Positions 22,289-32,476 of a stretch of DNA of 64,000 nt are shown here, piece by piece. This DNA is from Rheum nobile. Its lineage: Eukaryota > Streptophyta > Magnoliopsida > Caryophyllales > Polygonaceae. Positions within the stretch are counted from its first letter, which is position 1. Every line of letters begins with the position of its first letter. The translations under genes were made by a program, and so were the position numbers. The DNA lies in the NCBI GenBank assembly GCA_027886185.1, contig WOAB01000476.1, positions 1 to 64,000 of the forward strand, in the 5' to 3' direction. The notes beneath the pieces were generated by a model. It did not search any database. It was given only the letters and a program-made list of their open reading frames with translations, and was not told the DNA's origin.

Positions 22289-22297
22289 ATTATAAAA
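22289..22297. repeat. 9-bp target duplication ATTATAAAA, left copy
   Basis: Identical 9-mer at 23836-23844 on the far side of the long inverted repeats. Confidence 0.85.
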
Positions 22298-23835
22298 GGG
22301 GTTTTTGTAGGGAACCACCCGTTATATGTCACTTTCGACACTAAACCACCCGGATTTAACCTATTGATTTTAAACCACCCAAAAGTAACACTTTTGTTAC
22401 ATTCGACCACCCATGGACGGATTCCGTTAAAATTTCCGTCCAAATGTGTGAAAAGACTATTTTGCCCCTTGATTTTTTGTGAAATTACAGGAATAGTTTT
22501 GGGGAAATTGCAATATGGCCCTCTAGTTTTTGGTTTGTGGCAGAATAGTCCTCAAACAAATTTTCATAATTACAAAAATTGCCCAAACTTATTATTTTTT
22601 TAATATTCTGAGTTAATAGTATATTTTAACCCCAAATTAAAGTGTAGAAAAATTAACTTAGGTTAAAATAGGCTTAAGTTATTATTTTTATGAATTTGAT
22701 CATATTTAAATATGTAACAAAAATGTAAAATTTGATTTAAATATTTCAAGTCAAAATTTATAAGTTGTATATAAATTATAATTAATATAAGGTTAATCAT
22801 AAAATTTGAATGAAAGATTAACCTTATATTAATTATAATTAATATAACGTTATAAGTTTAATATAAGGTTATAAGTTTAATTATTCTTATGAATTTATAA
22901 GTTATAAGTTATAAGTTTTATATAAATTATTATAATTAATATAAGGTTAAATTCATAAGAATAATATTTAACGTTATATTAATTATAATTAATATAAGGT
23001 TAATCTTTAATTATAATTAATTATAACGTTAAATATTATTCTTAAATTATAATTAATTTATAAGTTATAAGTTTTATATAAATTATAATTAATATAAGGT
23101 TAAATTCATAAGAATAATTAATATAAGGTTAATCTTATATTAATTATAATTAATATAAGGTTAATCTTTAATTATAATTAATTATAATGTTAAATATTAT
23201 TATTAAATTATAATTAATTTATAAGTTATAAGTTTTATATAAATTATAATTAATATAAGGTTAAATTCATAAGAATAATATATAACGTTATATTAATTAT
23301 AATTAATATAAGGTTAATCTTTAATTCAAATTTTATGATTAACCTTATATTAATTATAATTTATATAAAACTTATAAATTTTGACTTGAAATATTTAAAT
23401 CAAAATTTACATTTTTGTTACATATTTAAATATGGTCAAATTCATAAGAATAATAACTTAAGCCTATTTTAACCTAAGTTAATTTTTCTATACTTTAATT
23501 TGGGGTTAAAATATACTATCAACTCATAATATTAAAAATAATAAGTTTGGGCAATTTTTGTAATTATGAAAATTTGTTTGAGGACTATTCTGCCACAAAC
23601 CAAAAACTAGAGGGCCAGATTGTAATTTCCCCAAAACTATTCCTGTAATTTCACAAAAAACCAAGGGGCAAAATAGTCTTTTCACACATTTGGACGAAAA
23701 TTTTAACGGAATCCGTCCATGGGTGGTCGAATGTAACAAAAGTGTCACTTTTGGGTGGTTTAAAATCAATAGGTTAAATCCGGGTGATTTAGTACCGAAA
23801 ATGACATATAGCAGGTGGTTCCCTGCAAAAACCCC
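22298..23835. mobile_element. Long-TIR non-autonomous element, Mutator-type by 9-bp duplication
   Basis: 1538 bp with terminal inverted repeats of at least 500 bp. Left end GGGGTTTTTGTAGGGAACCACC, right end its near-complement (GGTGGTTCCCTGCAAAAACCCC). The TIRs contain several ACCACCC motifs. The core (about 22740-23400) is almost pure A/T with repeated TTATAATTAATATAAGG in both orientations. No transposase frame; the open frames across the arms are just the inverted repeat. The exact 9-bp target duplication suggests the Mutator superfamily. Confidence 0.8.
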
Positions 23836-23844
23836 ATTATAAAA
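23836..23844. repeat. 9-bp target duplication ATTATAAAA, right copy
   Basis: Matches 22289-22297. Confidence 0.85.
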
Positions 23845-24613
23845 TATGAGCCCAGCAACACCATCTGGTAAACTGTTAACAATAATTTCAAGTTGTTTTG
23901 TTTCTAACTTATCAATTGTCATAACCGCACGCCAGTGCATATTTACACATGGATAGATAAACATTTGCAAATTACATGATGAGTTTACTGACTGTTCCAA
24001 AGGACACCCTGTTGCTGTCCTAAGGAGAGCTTCATTTGAACAAAAAAGCTTTGTGGAGAAGAATTCACACCACCATTGTAAATGGGCTTTGTCTTTAGTG
24101 GCTTCTAAAATGACCAACATTGACGAAGTTGTTATCTTGACATCTCTCCACCACATCTATACATCATATACAAGCAGGCGCTCGTCAATGGAGACGCGAC
24201 ATATTAGACATTTTTTCACTTCTCACAACACGAGCTGCACCCATACCATGTGCAAATTGCAACTCAGGATACAAAACAAGGCAGGGAGAAGAAGTTTAAA
24301 TTTTGTGATCTCAGTCTGCTCACCCAATGCTTCTTGCAGTCTCCAAACCTCCTCTTTGAGATCCTTTTTAGGCAATTTCTTCACCACATCAGGTGGATAG
24401 TTGCAAAACGTATTGTATTTGCACAAATTCGAAAAACTTTTAAGAATAGTACATTAGTACATGTTGCAGGATTAAGATTTGCTAAGACAGTTGTGCAAAT
24501 ATCATTATTCAATTCAAAAGCAACAATTATCATATTGATTCTGCATTTTTCCTAGCATGTAAATTATGATAAAGTACCATGACATATGGAGTATTTAGGG
24601 AAAACAATGATGC
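23845..24613 (-). other. Possible unidentified gene fragment(s), minus strand
   Basis: Two stretches look more protein-like than the surrounding AT-rich DNA. One (about 24330-24420, minus) encodes PPDVVKKLPKKDLKEEVWRL followed by a short QEALGEQTEITKF, a charged, coiled-coil-like piece. The other (about 23860-24156, minus) encodes a frame containing MHWRAVMTIDKLETKQLE. I do not recognise either protein, and they are not in one continuous frame. They could be decayed exons of one host gene. The plus-strand frames here are shadows. Confidence 0.3.
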
Positions 24614-24630
24614 TATAAGTTGCTAATGTT
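24614..24630. repeat. 17-bp target duplication, left copy (L1-type insertion)
   Basis: TATAAGTTGCTAATGTT, repeated exactly at 25725-25741. A duplication of this length is typical of target-primed reverse transcription. Confidence 0.9.
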
Positions 24631-25724
24631 TTTTTTTTTTTTTGATAAAGTAAGAATTCAAGATTCAGGACAAAACCCTGAAAACTTGAGAGGCCGATTA
24701 AACGGCAGATCCAATAACAACAACACACAAACAAAAACAACATAAAGAAAAGGAACAACAAACAAAGCCAAAGGCAATAACAACTGAAGCAAGCACACCA
24801 AAAGGCTAAACAAAGAGAAAGTCTTCAAGCAGTGGTTGAAAAAACTCCAACAAAGTCGCTTGAAGCAGCCGGAAAGAAGAGAAAAGACACATTCTGATGG
24901 CAAATCGTCAGTACACACCACCAGGGATCACACGATCACTGTCAAATCTCGAACCGAAACAACAGTCTCTCATCAACCCAGGTCACCTGCACAGTCGAGA
25001 AACCACACCAGCAAACAACAAAAACAACAGAACAGAAAAAAATTAAGGGGGGGGGGGCAGAGGGGGGGCAAAGGGCAGATCTGGAGGGGAAGGGAAAAAA
25101 AGAAAGGGAGGCGGGGGGATTAGGTTCGAACAGGAAGGCGGAAGGGAGGTCTGAGAGGAGGACGGAGGGGCCAGAGATGGGGTCGGCGACGGCGGGTCGG
25201 AGAAGGGGAAGTCGGAGGCGGTTCTGGACAAGGAAGAAGGAGGAGGGGCGGAGAGGAGGTCGGGTGAGGAGGACGGAGGGGGCAGAGAAGGGGGTCGGCG
25301 GCTACGGGTCGGAGGAGGAGGACGGGGAAGGTTGGTGGCGGATCAGGGTAAGGAGGAAAGAAGAGGGGGCGGAGAGGAGGACGGAGGTCGGGTAGAGAGG
25401 AGGAGGCCGGAGACCGGAGAGGAGGAGGTCGGGGAGGAGGACGGATGGGCAAAGAGGGGAGCGGCGGCGTCGGGCTCCAAGGCGGTGAGGGAAGTGTCGC
25501 GGGTGCCGGTGAGGCAGGGTGCCGGAGAAGCGGGCCGGTGAGGCGGAGCCGGTGAGGCGGAGCCGGTGAGGCGGAGCCGGTGAGGCGGGGCCGGTGAGAC
25601 GGGCTCATCGGAGGCTGCTAGGCCGGTGGAAATTTCTGCCCGTTGGGAGCAAAGCCGCTAGGGCCGGCTCGGTGTTTCTTGGGAGCGTTTTACTTTGAAA
25701 AGGATTGTATTCATTCTGATCAAT
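24631..25724 (-). mobile_element. L1-derived non-autonomous retroposon
   Basis: Flanked by a perfect 17-bp duplication. On the minus strand it ends in an A-tail (T-run from 24631) preceded by TTACTTTATC, the style of plant L1 3' ends. Its 5' portion (about 25028-25660) is strongly GC-rich and pyrimidine-rich on the minus strand, with tandem CACCGGCTCCGCCT units near 25530-25600. It has no reverse transcriptase frame, so it is an internally deleted or non-autonomous copy moved by L1 machinery. A proline-rich frame at 25120-25608 is low complexity and not supported as a protein. Confidence 0.8.
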
Positions 25725-25741
25725 TATAAGTTGCTAATGTT
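25725..25741. repeat. 17-bp target duplication, right copy
   Basis: Matches 24614-24630. Confidence 0.9.
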
Positions 25742-25839
25742 GATCACGTGGTTGCGCTCTTGTCTCAATATCTTTCAGATTCTCTTTTTTCTTGCTTATT
25801 TGTATATGAATTGGCTCTAATTCTAAACTTCAGAGGACA

Positions 25840-26300
25840 ATTGAATGTACTCCATTAATGACCTCAATCATGGATTCTCGTCCGCAAATTACGCCAGCTA
25901 CGCAGCCACAGGATGGCAGCCAACACAACTGTTCACGGAATTTTTTGCGGTGAGGATGGTGACAGCGGTGACTGCGGGAAGTGGTGTGACGATGCCGACA
26001 GAGGCGGCGGTTAAAGGTTTCCATGTCTTGAGAAGGTTGTCTTTCCTCAGGCGCCGTAATTCCCTGGAGAAGACAAAGGAGGCGTCACGAACTCGCCGAA
26101 GCAGCTCATTTGAGTCATCAGTTTCATTGTCGAAGACGATACGATTCCGCTGCTTCCAGGAAAGCTAAACCATGTTGCCAAAAGTAGTGGTCCAATCATC
26201 ATTCGAATCCAGGTTATCCCGCAACCATTCCAACATCGGCACATTAAAGAAATTCAGAGAAGAAGCCTCCCACCCGATGACAATGAACAACCGAAGGACT
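25840..26300 (-). pseudogene. L1 reverse transcriptase C-terminal fragment (decayed)
   Basis: Read on the minus strand, the region gives a broken frame with LSWKQRNRIVFDNET, then LLRRVRDASF and LLKTWKPLTAASVG. This resembles the segment after the reverse transcriptase of plant L1 elements (the W..R..R..F pattern, then W.PP..G before the RNase H-like part). Several stops interrupt it. There is no poly-A tail or target duplication of its own. Assignment rests on pattern only. Confidence 0.4.
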
Positions 26301-26420
26301 CAGAGAAAGAGGAGATGCAAACTCCTGGAAACTCTATTCCTAATGAAGATGTTGATGCAAGCAATAATGAGTCTAGACGTGCACATGTGTTTGGAAAGTA
26401 TATAAAGTTGTTCTTAAGTA
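26280..26420 (+). other. Unidentified exon-like open stretch
   Basis: A plus-strand frame with hydrophilic composition (PPDDNEQPKDSEKEEMQTPG, later SRRAHVFGKYIKLF). It overlaps the edge of the L1 relic. It may be a host exon remnant, but I recognise no family and see no clear splice borders. Confidence 0.2.
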
Positions 26421-26631
26421 CCCATATCCCTCTATGTAGAGGCAACAAAACAGGAAGTTCAACCTTTTCAAGTTTTTTCTTTTTGGTGCAAATAGATGGT
26501 AATATTTTGTGTTATAGAACAATGACATTGTATTGTACTACATGGATAGTGTAATCAGAATTGCCGACTTTACCCAGAAACAGAATCATTTTTCTCCCAA
26601 TATATCAACAAACTTTCAAGGCGCGTGTATG

Positions 26632-27823
26632 TCACAACAAGCCTGCTTCAAAAAGGTTTCTCCTCCTCAGAGTCTCATCCACCAGCTTAAAAGTCTTTTT
26701 GATGAGTTTCTGATCACGAGCAGTTGTCCTGTAAATCTTGAACACTAGGTCCACGTGGTCTGGCGAGGTGCTTTGATAATACAACTCTTCGAATTTCTTC
26801 TTTACAAACCTGAGAAACCTGCATCAAAAAGAAATCGGTTGGTAAACCACAAAACTTACTTATAAGCACGTTCTATTTCTTGTTTTCCAGTGGATACCGG
26901 TTGGTAATCTTTAAACCATTCACATACGTTCAAAGGAACCTGCATCAAAAAGAAATCGCTCATGAGACCCTGAAATCAGATTATTGTGTCCGAATCAACC
27001 AAACATAACAGTCAATATATAGTTCCTACTGTGAGTACCTTCTTCTCGAACAAATCAAATTTGTTTAGGAACAGCATGAAAGATGTTTTCTGCAAAAGAC
27101 AGGGGGCTCAGAGATGCTACTGAAATCTTATATCAGAAATATCAGGTGTGACAGAAAGAAGAACATTATAGTGCATATAACCAAAGTTCAGAAATTATGT
27201 ATCTTCTTAATTGAACAAGACATGTTTATAGCACATTCTAGCAAAGAAAACCTCCAAGCATGGCTGCGTAAGGACCTATTCAAACAGTTCTTTAGTTTCC
27301 ACCATTCTGTTCTTGTTCTCATCCTCGTACAGTGTTTGATCATACCTGAATTAAACATTGCAAAAGGAAAAGACTAAAATGCTATTTTCAATAATCAATG
27401 ATAAGTAAATTAAAAGATGGGTGAATGTCACCTTGAACTACAAGGAGATAACATATAGTTTCAAACAGAGATAAAACATTCAATCCCTGAACTACAAGGG
27501 TATAACATAAAGTTTTGAGCAGTGACTCCAGTGATAAAACCGTTAAAGTGTTCAGCTTCATGTACAGACACACAAAAAGTGCTCTTCAATATCAAAAAAA
27601 TATGAATAAGTAAAAAAGGTAGGGTTGCCACCAAGCAGACACCCAACTTACAAAGATAGCAGTAAATGAAACTACCGTCTTACTCGCTTATAGCAGCACA
27701 AAAGATTACAGTTGTGACTCCTTCAAACAGATGGATCCATTTCCTCCTCTCGTTCCTTTTCCCTCCAACATCAAACAATCTGTATACTTCTCCTCTTTTC
27801 TTATTCTCTCCAACATGGCTATA
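26632..27823 (-). pseudogene. GPA1: G-protein alpha subunit (GPA1-type) 3' gene fragment
   Basis: C-terminal half of a canonical plant G-alpha, the GTP-binding subunit of the heterotrimeric G protein at the plasma membrane. Exons on the minus strand with standard splice borders: 27684-27823 (switch II, LFDVGGKRNERRKW; the upstream edge is uncertain), 27252-27345 (YDQTLYEDENKNRM), 27039-27089 (TSFMLFLNKFDLFEKK, with the guanine-recognising NKFD), 26860-26939 (VPLNVCEWFKDYQPVS) and 26632-26809 (ending RRRNLFEAGLL and TGA). The GTP-binding P-loop and helical domain exons are absent. A TAG at 27276-27278 replaces the usual Trp after ELFE, and Gly replaces... the usual Gln in DVGGQ is Lys (DVGGK), a residue needed for GTP hydrolysis. 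Introns are kept, so this is a truncated genomic duplicate and not a processed copy. The copia element lies 70 bp upstream. Confidence 0.85.
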
Positions 27824-27887
27824 GATATAATAGATACAAAGTTGATTACATAAGTATAAGGGGAACCGCCGTAGAAGAACACAATTA

Positions 27888-27892
27888 TCCTG
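27888..27892. repeat. Target duplication TCCTG, left copy (copia)
   Basis: Repeated at 32472-32476, so it fixes the ends of the copia LTRs. Confidence 0.88.
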
Positions 27893-28103
27893 TATAGAAG
27901 TAAAGAGATGCTGAGAATTCCACTGTGTTCATTGATGAGATTTACAAGAGAATATATAACAGGAAATAAATAACTAAGCTATTAAAAAAGTGGCACTAAC
28001 AGTATGTACCTAGCCACGTATACACAAAATAAGGAAGTAAATCTTTGACTGGGTAGTCCCTAATTTGTCTCAACTGATCTGCAACTGACTGCTTGGTTTG
28101 TTA
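27893..28103 (-). repeat. 3' LTR of the copia element
   Basis: 211 bp, TATAGAAG...GTTTGTTA on the plus strand. The polypurine tract (GCCGGGGG on minus) abuts it at 28104-28111. The RNase H frame runs into it and stops at 28070. Confidence 0.9.
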
Positions 28104-29362
28104 CCCCCGGCAAGCTCAAGAGCGGGGCGCACTTGAAGCTTGGAACGAAGAAAGGTGATCCTTTCCTTGCTCAGCGCCTTTGTAAAAATGTCTGCCAATT
28201 GATCAACGGAGGAGACATAATTGACACACAGATCACCAGCTTCAATTTGCTCTCGTACAAAGTGGAAGTCGAGAGTAATATGCTTTGAGCGAGTGCTGAT
28301 TACGGGGTTTTTTGACATGAGCTGTGCGCCAATATTGTCACAAAGAATGGTTGGAGTCTGCTGAATATGAGCTCGGAGGTCCCGTAAAAGCTGTTTGATC
28401 CACATTAATTCAGCAGCAGTGTATGCCAAGGCGCGGTATTCCGCCTCAGTGCTGGAACGTGCCACAACCTTCTGTTTTCTAGAGGCCCAGCTGATGAGAT
28501 TATGGCCATGGAAGACAGCGAAACCGTACTGAGAGCGGCTGTCATCAGTGTCTAAACGCCAGCCAGCATCGGAGTATGCAAGGAGGGACTGATGTTGGGT
28601 TGGTTGGAAGTGTAAACATTGAGCAATGGTGCCCGACAGGTACCGCAATATCCGCTTAACAGCCTGCCAATGAAGAGTTGTAGGGGCGTGCATATACTGA
28701 CACACACGATTGACGGCATAGGCAATATCCGGCCGGGTGATGGTGGCATATTGTAAAGAGCCAACAATTTGTCTATAGAATTTTGGATCAGAGAACGGTT
28801 CGCCATCGAAGATCAGCCTGGTGGAAGGATCTGCGGGACTGGAAATGGGTCGACAATCAGACATTTTACTGCGAGCAAGGACATTTCGGATGTATTGTTG
28901 TTGAGACAATATGAGACAGGAGACAGAGCGAGTGACTTGAATGCCGAGGAAGTAACTAAGTGGACCAATATCCTTGAGTGCAAAGGTGCGGTTGAGGTCC
29001 AAAATGAACTGTTGAACCAATTGCGGATTGCTCCCTGTAATGATTAGATCATCTACATAAACAAGTATATAAATGGTCACAATAGAGGAGGAGTGCACGA
29101 ACAAGGATGTGTCGGATTGACAGGCCGTGAACCCACGTGAGACAAGGTGATTTTTGAGCTTGTTGAACCAAGCGTGGGGCGCTTGTTTGAGCCCATAGAG
29201 AGCTTTGTGCAGCCGGCATACATGGAGTGGACGAGACGGATCTTCAAAACCTGGTGGCTGGGCCATATATACCTCTTCGGAGAGGTCACCGTTCAAGAAA
29301 GCGTTGTTGATGTCCAGCTGCCGAATGACCCATCCTTGAGACAGAGCAATAGAGAGAACCAG
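28070..29362 (-). CDS. copia Pol, reverse transcriptase (C-part) and RNase H
   Basis: Continuation, in the same frame, of the pol fragment that stops at 29363-29365. It contains LNGDLSEEVYMAQPPGF, KALYGLKQAPHAWF, the catalytic LVYVDDLIITG, GPLSYFLGIQV and the RNase H end with SRSQYGFAVFHGHNLISWAS and ARSSTEAEYRAL. It ends in the 3' LTR at 28070. Comparison with the family puts an Arg where the TGA now stands, so one C-to-T change splits RT near its N-terminal third. Apart from this break the motifs are well kept. Confidence 0.9.
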   Translation of the reverse strand: MVLSIALSQGWVIRQLDINNAFLNGDLSEEVYMAQPPGFEDPSRPLHVCRLHKALYGLKQAPHAWFNKLKNHLVSRGFTACQSDTSLFVHSSSIVTIYILVYVDDLIITGSNPQLVQQFILDLNRTFALKDIGPLSYFLGIQVTRSVSCLILSQQQYIRNVLARSKMSDCRPISSPADPSTRLIFDGEPFSDPKFYRQIVGSLQYATITRPDIAYAVNRVCQYMHAPTTLHWQAVKRILRYLSGTIAQCLHFQPTQHQSLLAYSDAGWRLDTDDSRSQYGFAVFHGHNLISWASRKQKVVARSSTEAEYRALAYTAAELMWIKQLLRDLRAHIQQTPTILCDNIGAQLMSKNPVISTRSKHITLDFHFVREQIEAGDLCVNYVSSVDQLADIFTKALSKERITFLRSKLQVRPALELAGGNKPSSQLQIS

Positions 29363-30795
29363 TCAAATGGTTGTTGGCTTGATGACGGGACTGAACGTCT
29401 CAAAGAAATCAACACCTTCTTCTTGGTTGAACCCTTTCGCTACTAACCGAGCTTTGTAGCGCTCGATCGAGCCATCCGAGTGTCTCTTTATCCTGAAAAT
29501 CCACTTACAACCCACAAGATTAGCATGACAAGGACGAGTAACAAGTGACCATGTGTTATTACGCATCAATGCATCATATTCCTCCTGCATTGCGGCTTGC
29601 CAAGAGGGATCTTTGATGGCTTGTGTTGCAGTTTTAGGTTCAATGGGAGGTTCGTTTGTGAGCTGGGCATGGAAATTGAAGGATTTGGGTTTGAGCGAAT
29701 TGGTGGCAGCTCTAGTGGTCATGGTGTGTTGGTTGTTTGCAGCAGGTCGATAATGGGAGGGTATTCGTTTGGCAGTGGAACTGATTGTGGGTTGTTGGTA
29801 AGAGGGGATGGGAGAGGGTGATGGCATAGAGGGTGGTGAGGCAGGGGGACACGGATCGGGTAAGGGTAGAGGAGTGTGAGGAGGTTGCTCTACCTGTTCG
29901 AGAAGATTAGGATTGGACGGTTGAGTGGCTGGAGATATAGATGGGGGCTGAGGCACACGTTGATCGACAGCATATGGGAAGACCTCCTCGTTGAAGACGA
30001 CATGGCGTGACACATAGAGACGGGACATGGGCTGGTGAAAGCATAGATAGCCCTTGTGAGAGGCGCTATAACCAACAAAGACGCAGGGAAGTGAACGAAA
30101 GTCCATTTTGTGCGAGTTGTAGGGTCGTAGGAAAGGATAGCACAAGCAACCGAATGATTTTAGAAAGGCATAGTCTGGATTTTTGTGGTACAGGATGGAG
30201 TATGGAGATGTGTATTTGAGGGCAGGGGTGATTGTACGATTGTGGAGGTAAGTCGCCGTTTTGAAGGCGTGCTCCCAGAACTCCTTGGGCACAGATGATT
30301 GAGCCATGAGGGCGAGGCCCTTCTCAACGATGATACGATTTCGCCTTTCGACAGCGCCATTTTGTTCCGGGGTATATGGGCAGGAAATTCGATGATGGAT
30401 GCCACAAGTTTGAAGGAAAGTGGAAACATTGCGAAATTCGCCACCCCAATCTGTTTGCAGACTTTTAATCTCACATTCGAATTGAGTTTTAACCATAGTA
30501 CGAAATTGGAATGTAGAGAAGACCTGCGACTTATTGGACAAAAAATATATCCATACAAATTTTGAGTAATTATCAATAAAGAGAACAAAGTAACGGTGCC
30601 CATTTAAAGAAAGCATAGGGGAGGGTCCCCAAACATCCGAATAAACTAATTCAAACGGTTTGCTAGAAGAAACATGAGGAATAGAAAGAGGAAATCCGTG
30701 ACTCTTTCCAAGTTGACATGGTTCACTAATACTGGGAGAGTTATTGGAGGAAATAGGAAGTTGAAAAGTGGAGACGAGGCGCCGCAAAGCTCATG
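29363..30795 (-). CDS. copia Pol, integrase and start of reverse transcriptase (truncated by stop)
   Basis: Integrase core with the DDE signature (VYSDVWGP; then TDWGGEFRN; then CPYTPEQNGAVERRNR), a Pro/Ser-rich linker (PPSISPATQPSNPN to PIPSYQQP), then the RT start (MQEEYDALMRNNTWSLVTRP, GCKWIFRIKRHSDG, RYKARLVAKGFNQ). It ends in TGA at 29363-29365 after PVIKPTTI. It is offset by one base from the gag-protease frame; the shift lies near 30790, just after the WHNRLAHPH block. Confidence 0.9.
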
Positions 30796-32226
30796 AGGAT
30801 GGGCGAGTCGGTTGTGCCATCCGGTGAGCGACGTCCGTACCCCAGTGAGTGCCATGGTGGAGGTTTTATCGTGTGGGACAGAAGAGACTCGATACAGCCC
30901 ATGATCAACGTGGCCTTGAAGGAGTGGTGTGCCGTGAAAATTCTTAACAAAGCAACGGTCAGGCCAAAATTCCATAAAAACGTTGTTTTCCTTGGTTAAT
31001 CGGGACACACTGAGGAGATTTTTGGTTAGGTGAGGAACAATCAAAACATTTGGCAAGCGTAAATTAGGCAAAGAGCATGATCTAATATGCGAAATAGACA
31101 GATGATTACCGTTACCGACTTGCAGCTTATCATCGCCGGAATAGGAGTCGGAGATTTGTAATTTGCCGATGTCAGGAGACACATGATCTGTGGCTCCGGT
31201 ATCAAAGTACCAAGAGGGGTCCATCACTGTGGAGGGGCTGTTGAAGCTTGTAAGATTGGCCTGCTTGCCGGATGTGTTGGCTCTAGGATTGGGTCTTCGC
31301 GAGGGGAAGTCTGTTTGATTGGAGCGTTGCCAGCAATCAATGGCTTCATGGCCGGGTCTGCTACAAAGTTGGCACTGGGTTCTGCGGCGCCGCTGATCAA
31401 ATGGGCGTGAATTTGCGGAGGACAAGCCAGTGCTGGTGGAATGAGTGGGCCGGGGCCGGTGCGGAGAGCGAGAGACAGTGTTGGCAAGGGGACTCTGAGA
31501 TGATGCCGGAGCAGGGGCTATAGGCACGTGCAAAGTTGCAGTAGCTTGGCGGGCGTTTTCTTGCTCTAAGTGGGCTTCTTCTCTGAGAAGAAGGCCAACC
31601 AAATCATCAACGGACAGGTCATCGGACTGCATCATGAAGGCAGCAGCAAAAGACCCATAAGAGGAGTCAAGGCCATTTAAGATATAGCCGATGAGATCTT
31701 CATCTGAAATTGGGTGCAGATTCTCGGCGAGCGAATCAGCAATAGAGCGTTTTCGCTCTATGTATTCCATCATAGACAGAGAGCCTTTGGAGAGAGCTTG
31801 GAGTTGGGTCTTCAGGGCCATTCGACTGGCACGAGTCTGGGCTTGAAAGGAGCGCTCAAGAGCCTGCCAGGCAGATTGGGATGACTTCGCCCGAGCAACA
31901 ATGGCGAGAGCCCGCTCAGAGAGAGTGGACTTGAGCCACAATAAAACAAAGCGATCTCGCTTTTTCCAGGTTGTGAAGTCAGGATTCGGACGGGGAATTC
32001 CGGTAGCACCATCTTCAATTTGGGCAGGTAAAAGTTCTGCAGGTGGATTTGGATTGAGGATGAAGGACTCAAGATCGAAAGTTTCTAGAGCCGAGACGAT
32101 GGTGGTTCTCCAAAGGGAGTGGTTGTCTCGATCAAGCTTGATGCTTATTGATGGAATTTGGAAATTTAAGTTGGGAGTGGCTAGGTTAGCAGCAGCTAGT
32201 AATTGTTGATTTGTGTTTAGAGCCAT
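30790..32226 (-). CDS. copia Gag and protease
   Basis: Starts at the ATG at 32224-32226, about 35 bases after the 5' LTR. The N-terminal UBN2-type gag region contains SIKLDRDNHSLWR and LSKGSLSMMEYIERKR. One CCHC zinc knuckle follows (CQLCSRPGHEAIDC), then an aspartic protease with WYFDTGATDHV and the pre-integrase block ending GWHNRLAHPH. The open frame continues to 30646, but after about 30790 it no longer matches the family, because a 1-nt indel shifts pol into another frame. Confidence 0.9.
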
Positions 32227-32247
32227 GGTGGAAAAAAAAATTGTTAT

Positions 32248-32260
32248 TGCTCCGATACCA
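32248..32260 (-). promoter_or_regulatory. copia primer binding site
   Basis: On the minus strand TGGTATCGGAGCA directly follows the LTR end CTTCTATA. It fits the initiator Met-tRNA complement with one change (A to G). Confidence 0.85.
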
Positions 32261-32471
32261 TATAGAAGTAAAGAGATGCTGAGAATTCCACTGTGTTCAT
32301 TGATGAGATTTACAAGAGAATATATAACAGGAAATAAATAACTGAGCTATTAAAAAAGTGGCACTAACAGTATGTACCTAGCCACGTATACACAAAATAA
32401 GGAAGTAAATCTTTGACTGGGTAGTCCCTAATTTGTCTCAACTGATCTGCAACTGACTGCTTGGTTTGTTA
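32261..32471 (-). repeat. 5' LTR of the copia element
   Basis: 211 bp with the same TA...TA ends as the other LTR. Followed on the plus strand by the TCCTG duplication at 32472-32476. Confidence 0.9.
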
Positions 32472-32476
32472 TCCTG

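Larger units (their letters stand above)
27893..32471 (-). mobile_element. Ty1/copia element, Ale/Retrofit-like, nearly full length
   Basis: 4579 bp on the minus strand. Two 211-bp LTRs (27893-28103 and 32261-32471) differ, as far as I can align by eye, at a single base (A/G in AACTRAGC). A TGGTATCGGAGCA primer site adjoins the 5' LTR and there is a 5-bp target duplication. Gene order gag-PR-INT-RT-RNase H is that of Ty1/copia. Short LTRs, small size and the PVIKPTTI block fit the Ale/Retrofit lineage (tentative). One frameshift and one stop in pol make it defective despite its young age. LTR termini are TA...TA, not TG...CA. Confidence 0.92.

Noticed and set aside
22298..23835. hAT or PIF/Harbinger MITE
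   Set aside because: The flanking duplication is 9 bp, not 8 bp or TA/TTA.
25120..25608. Proline-rich minus-strand frame of 162 residues
   Set aside because: GC-rich simple-sequence composition inside a retroposon; no domain and no conserved start.
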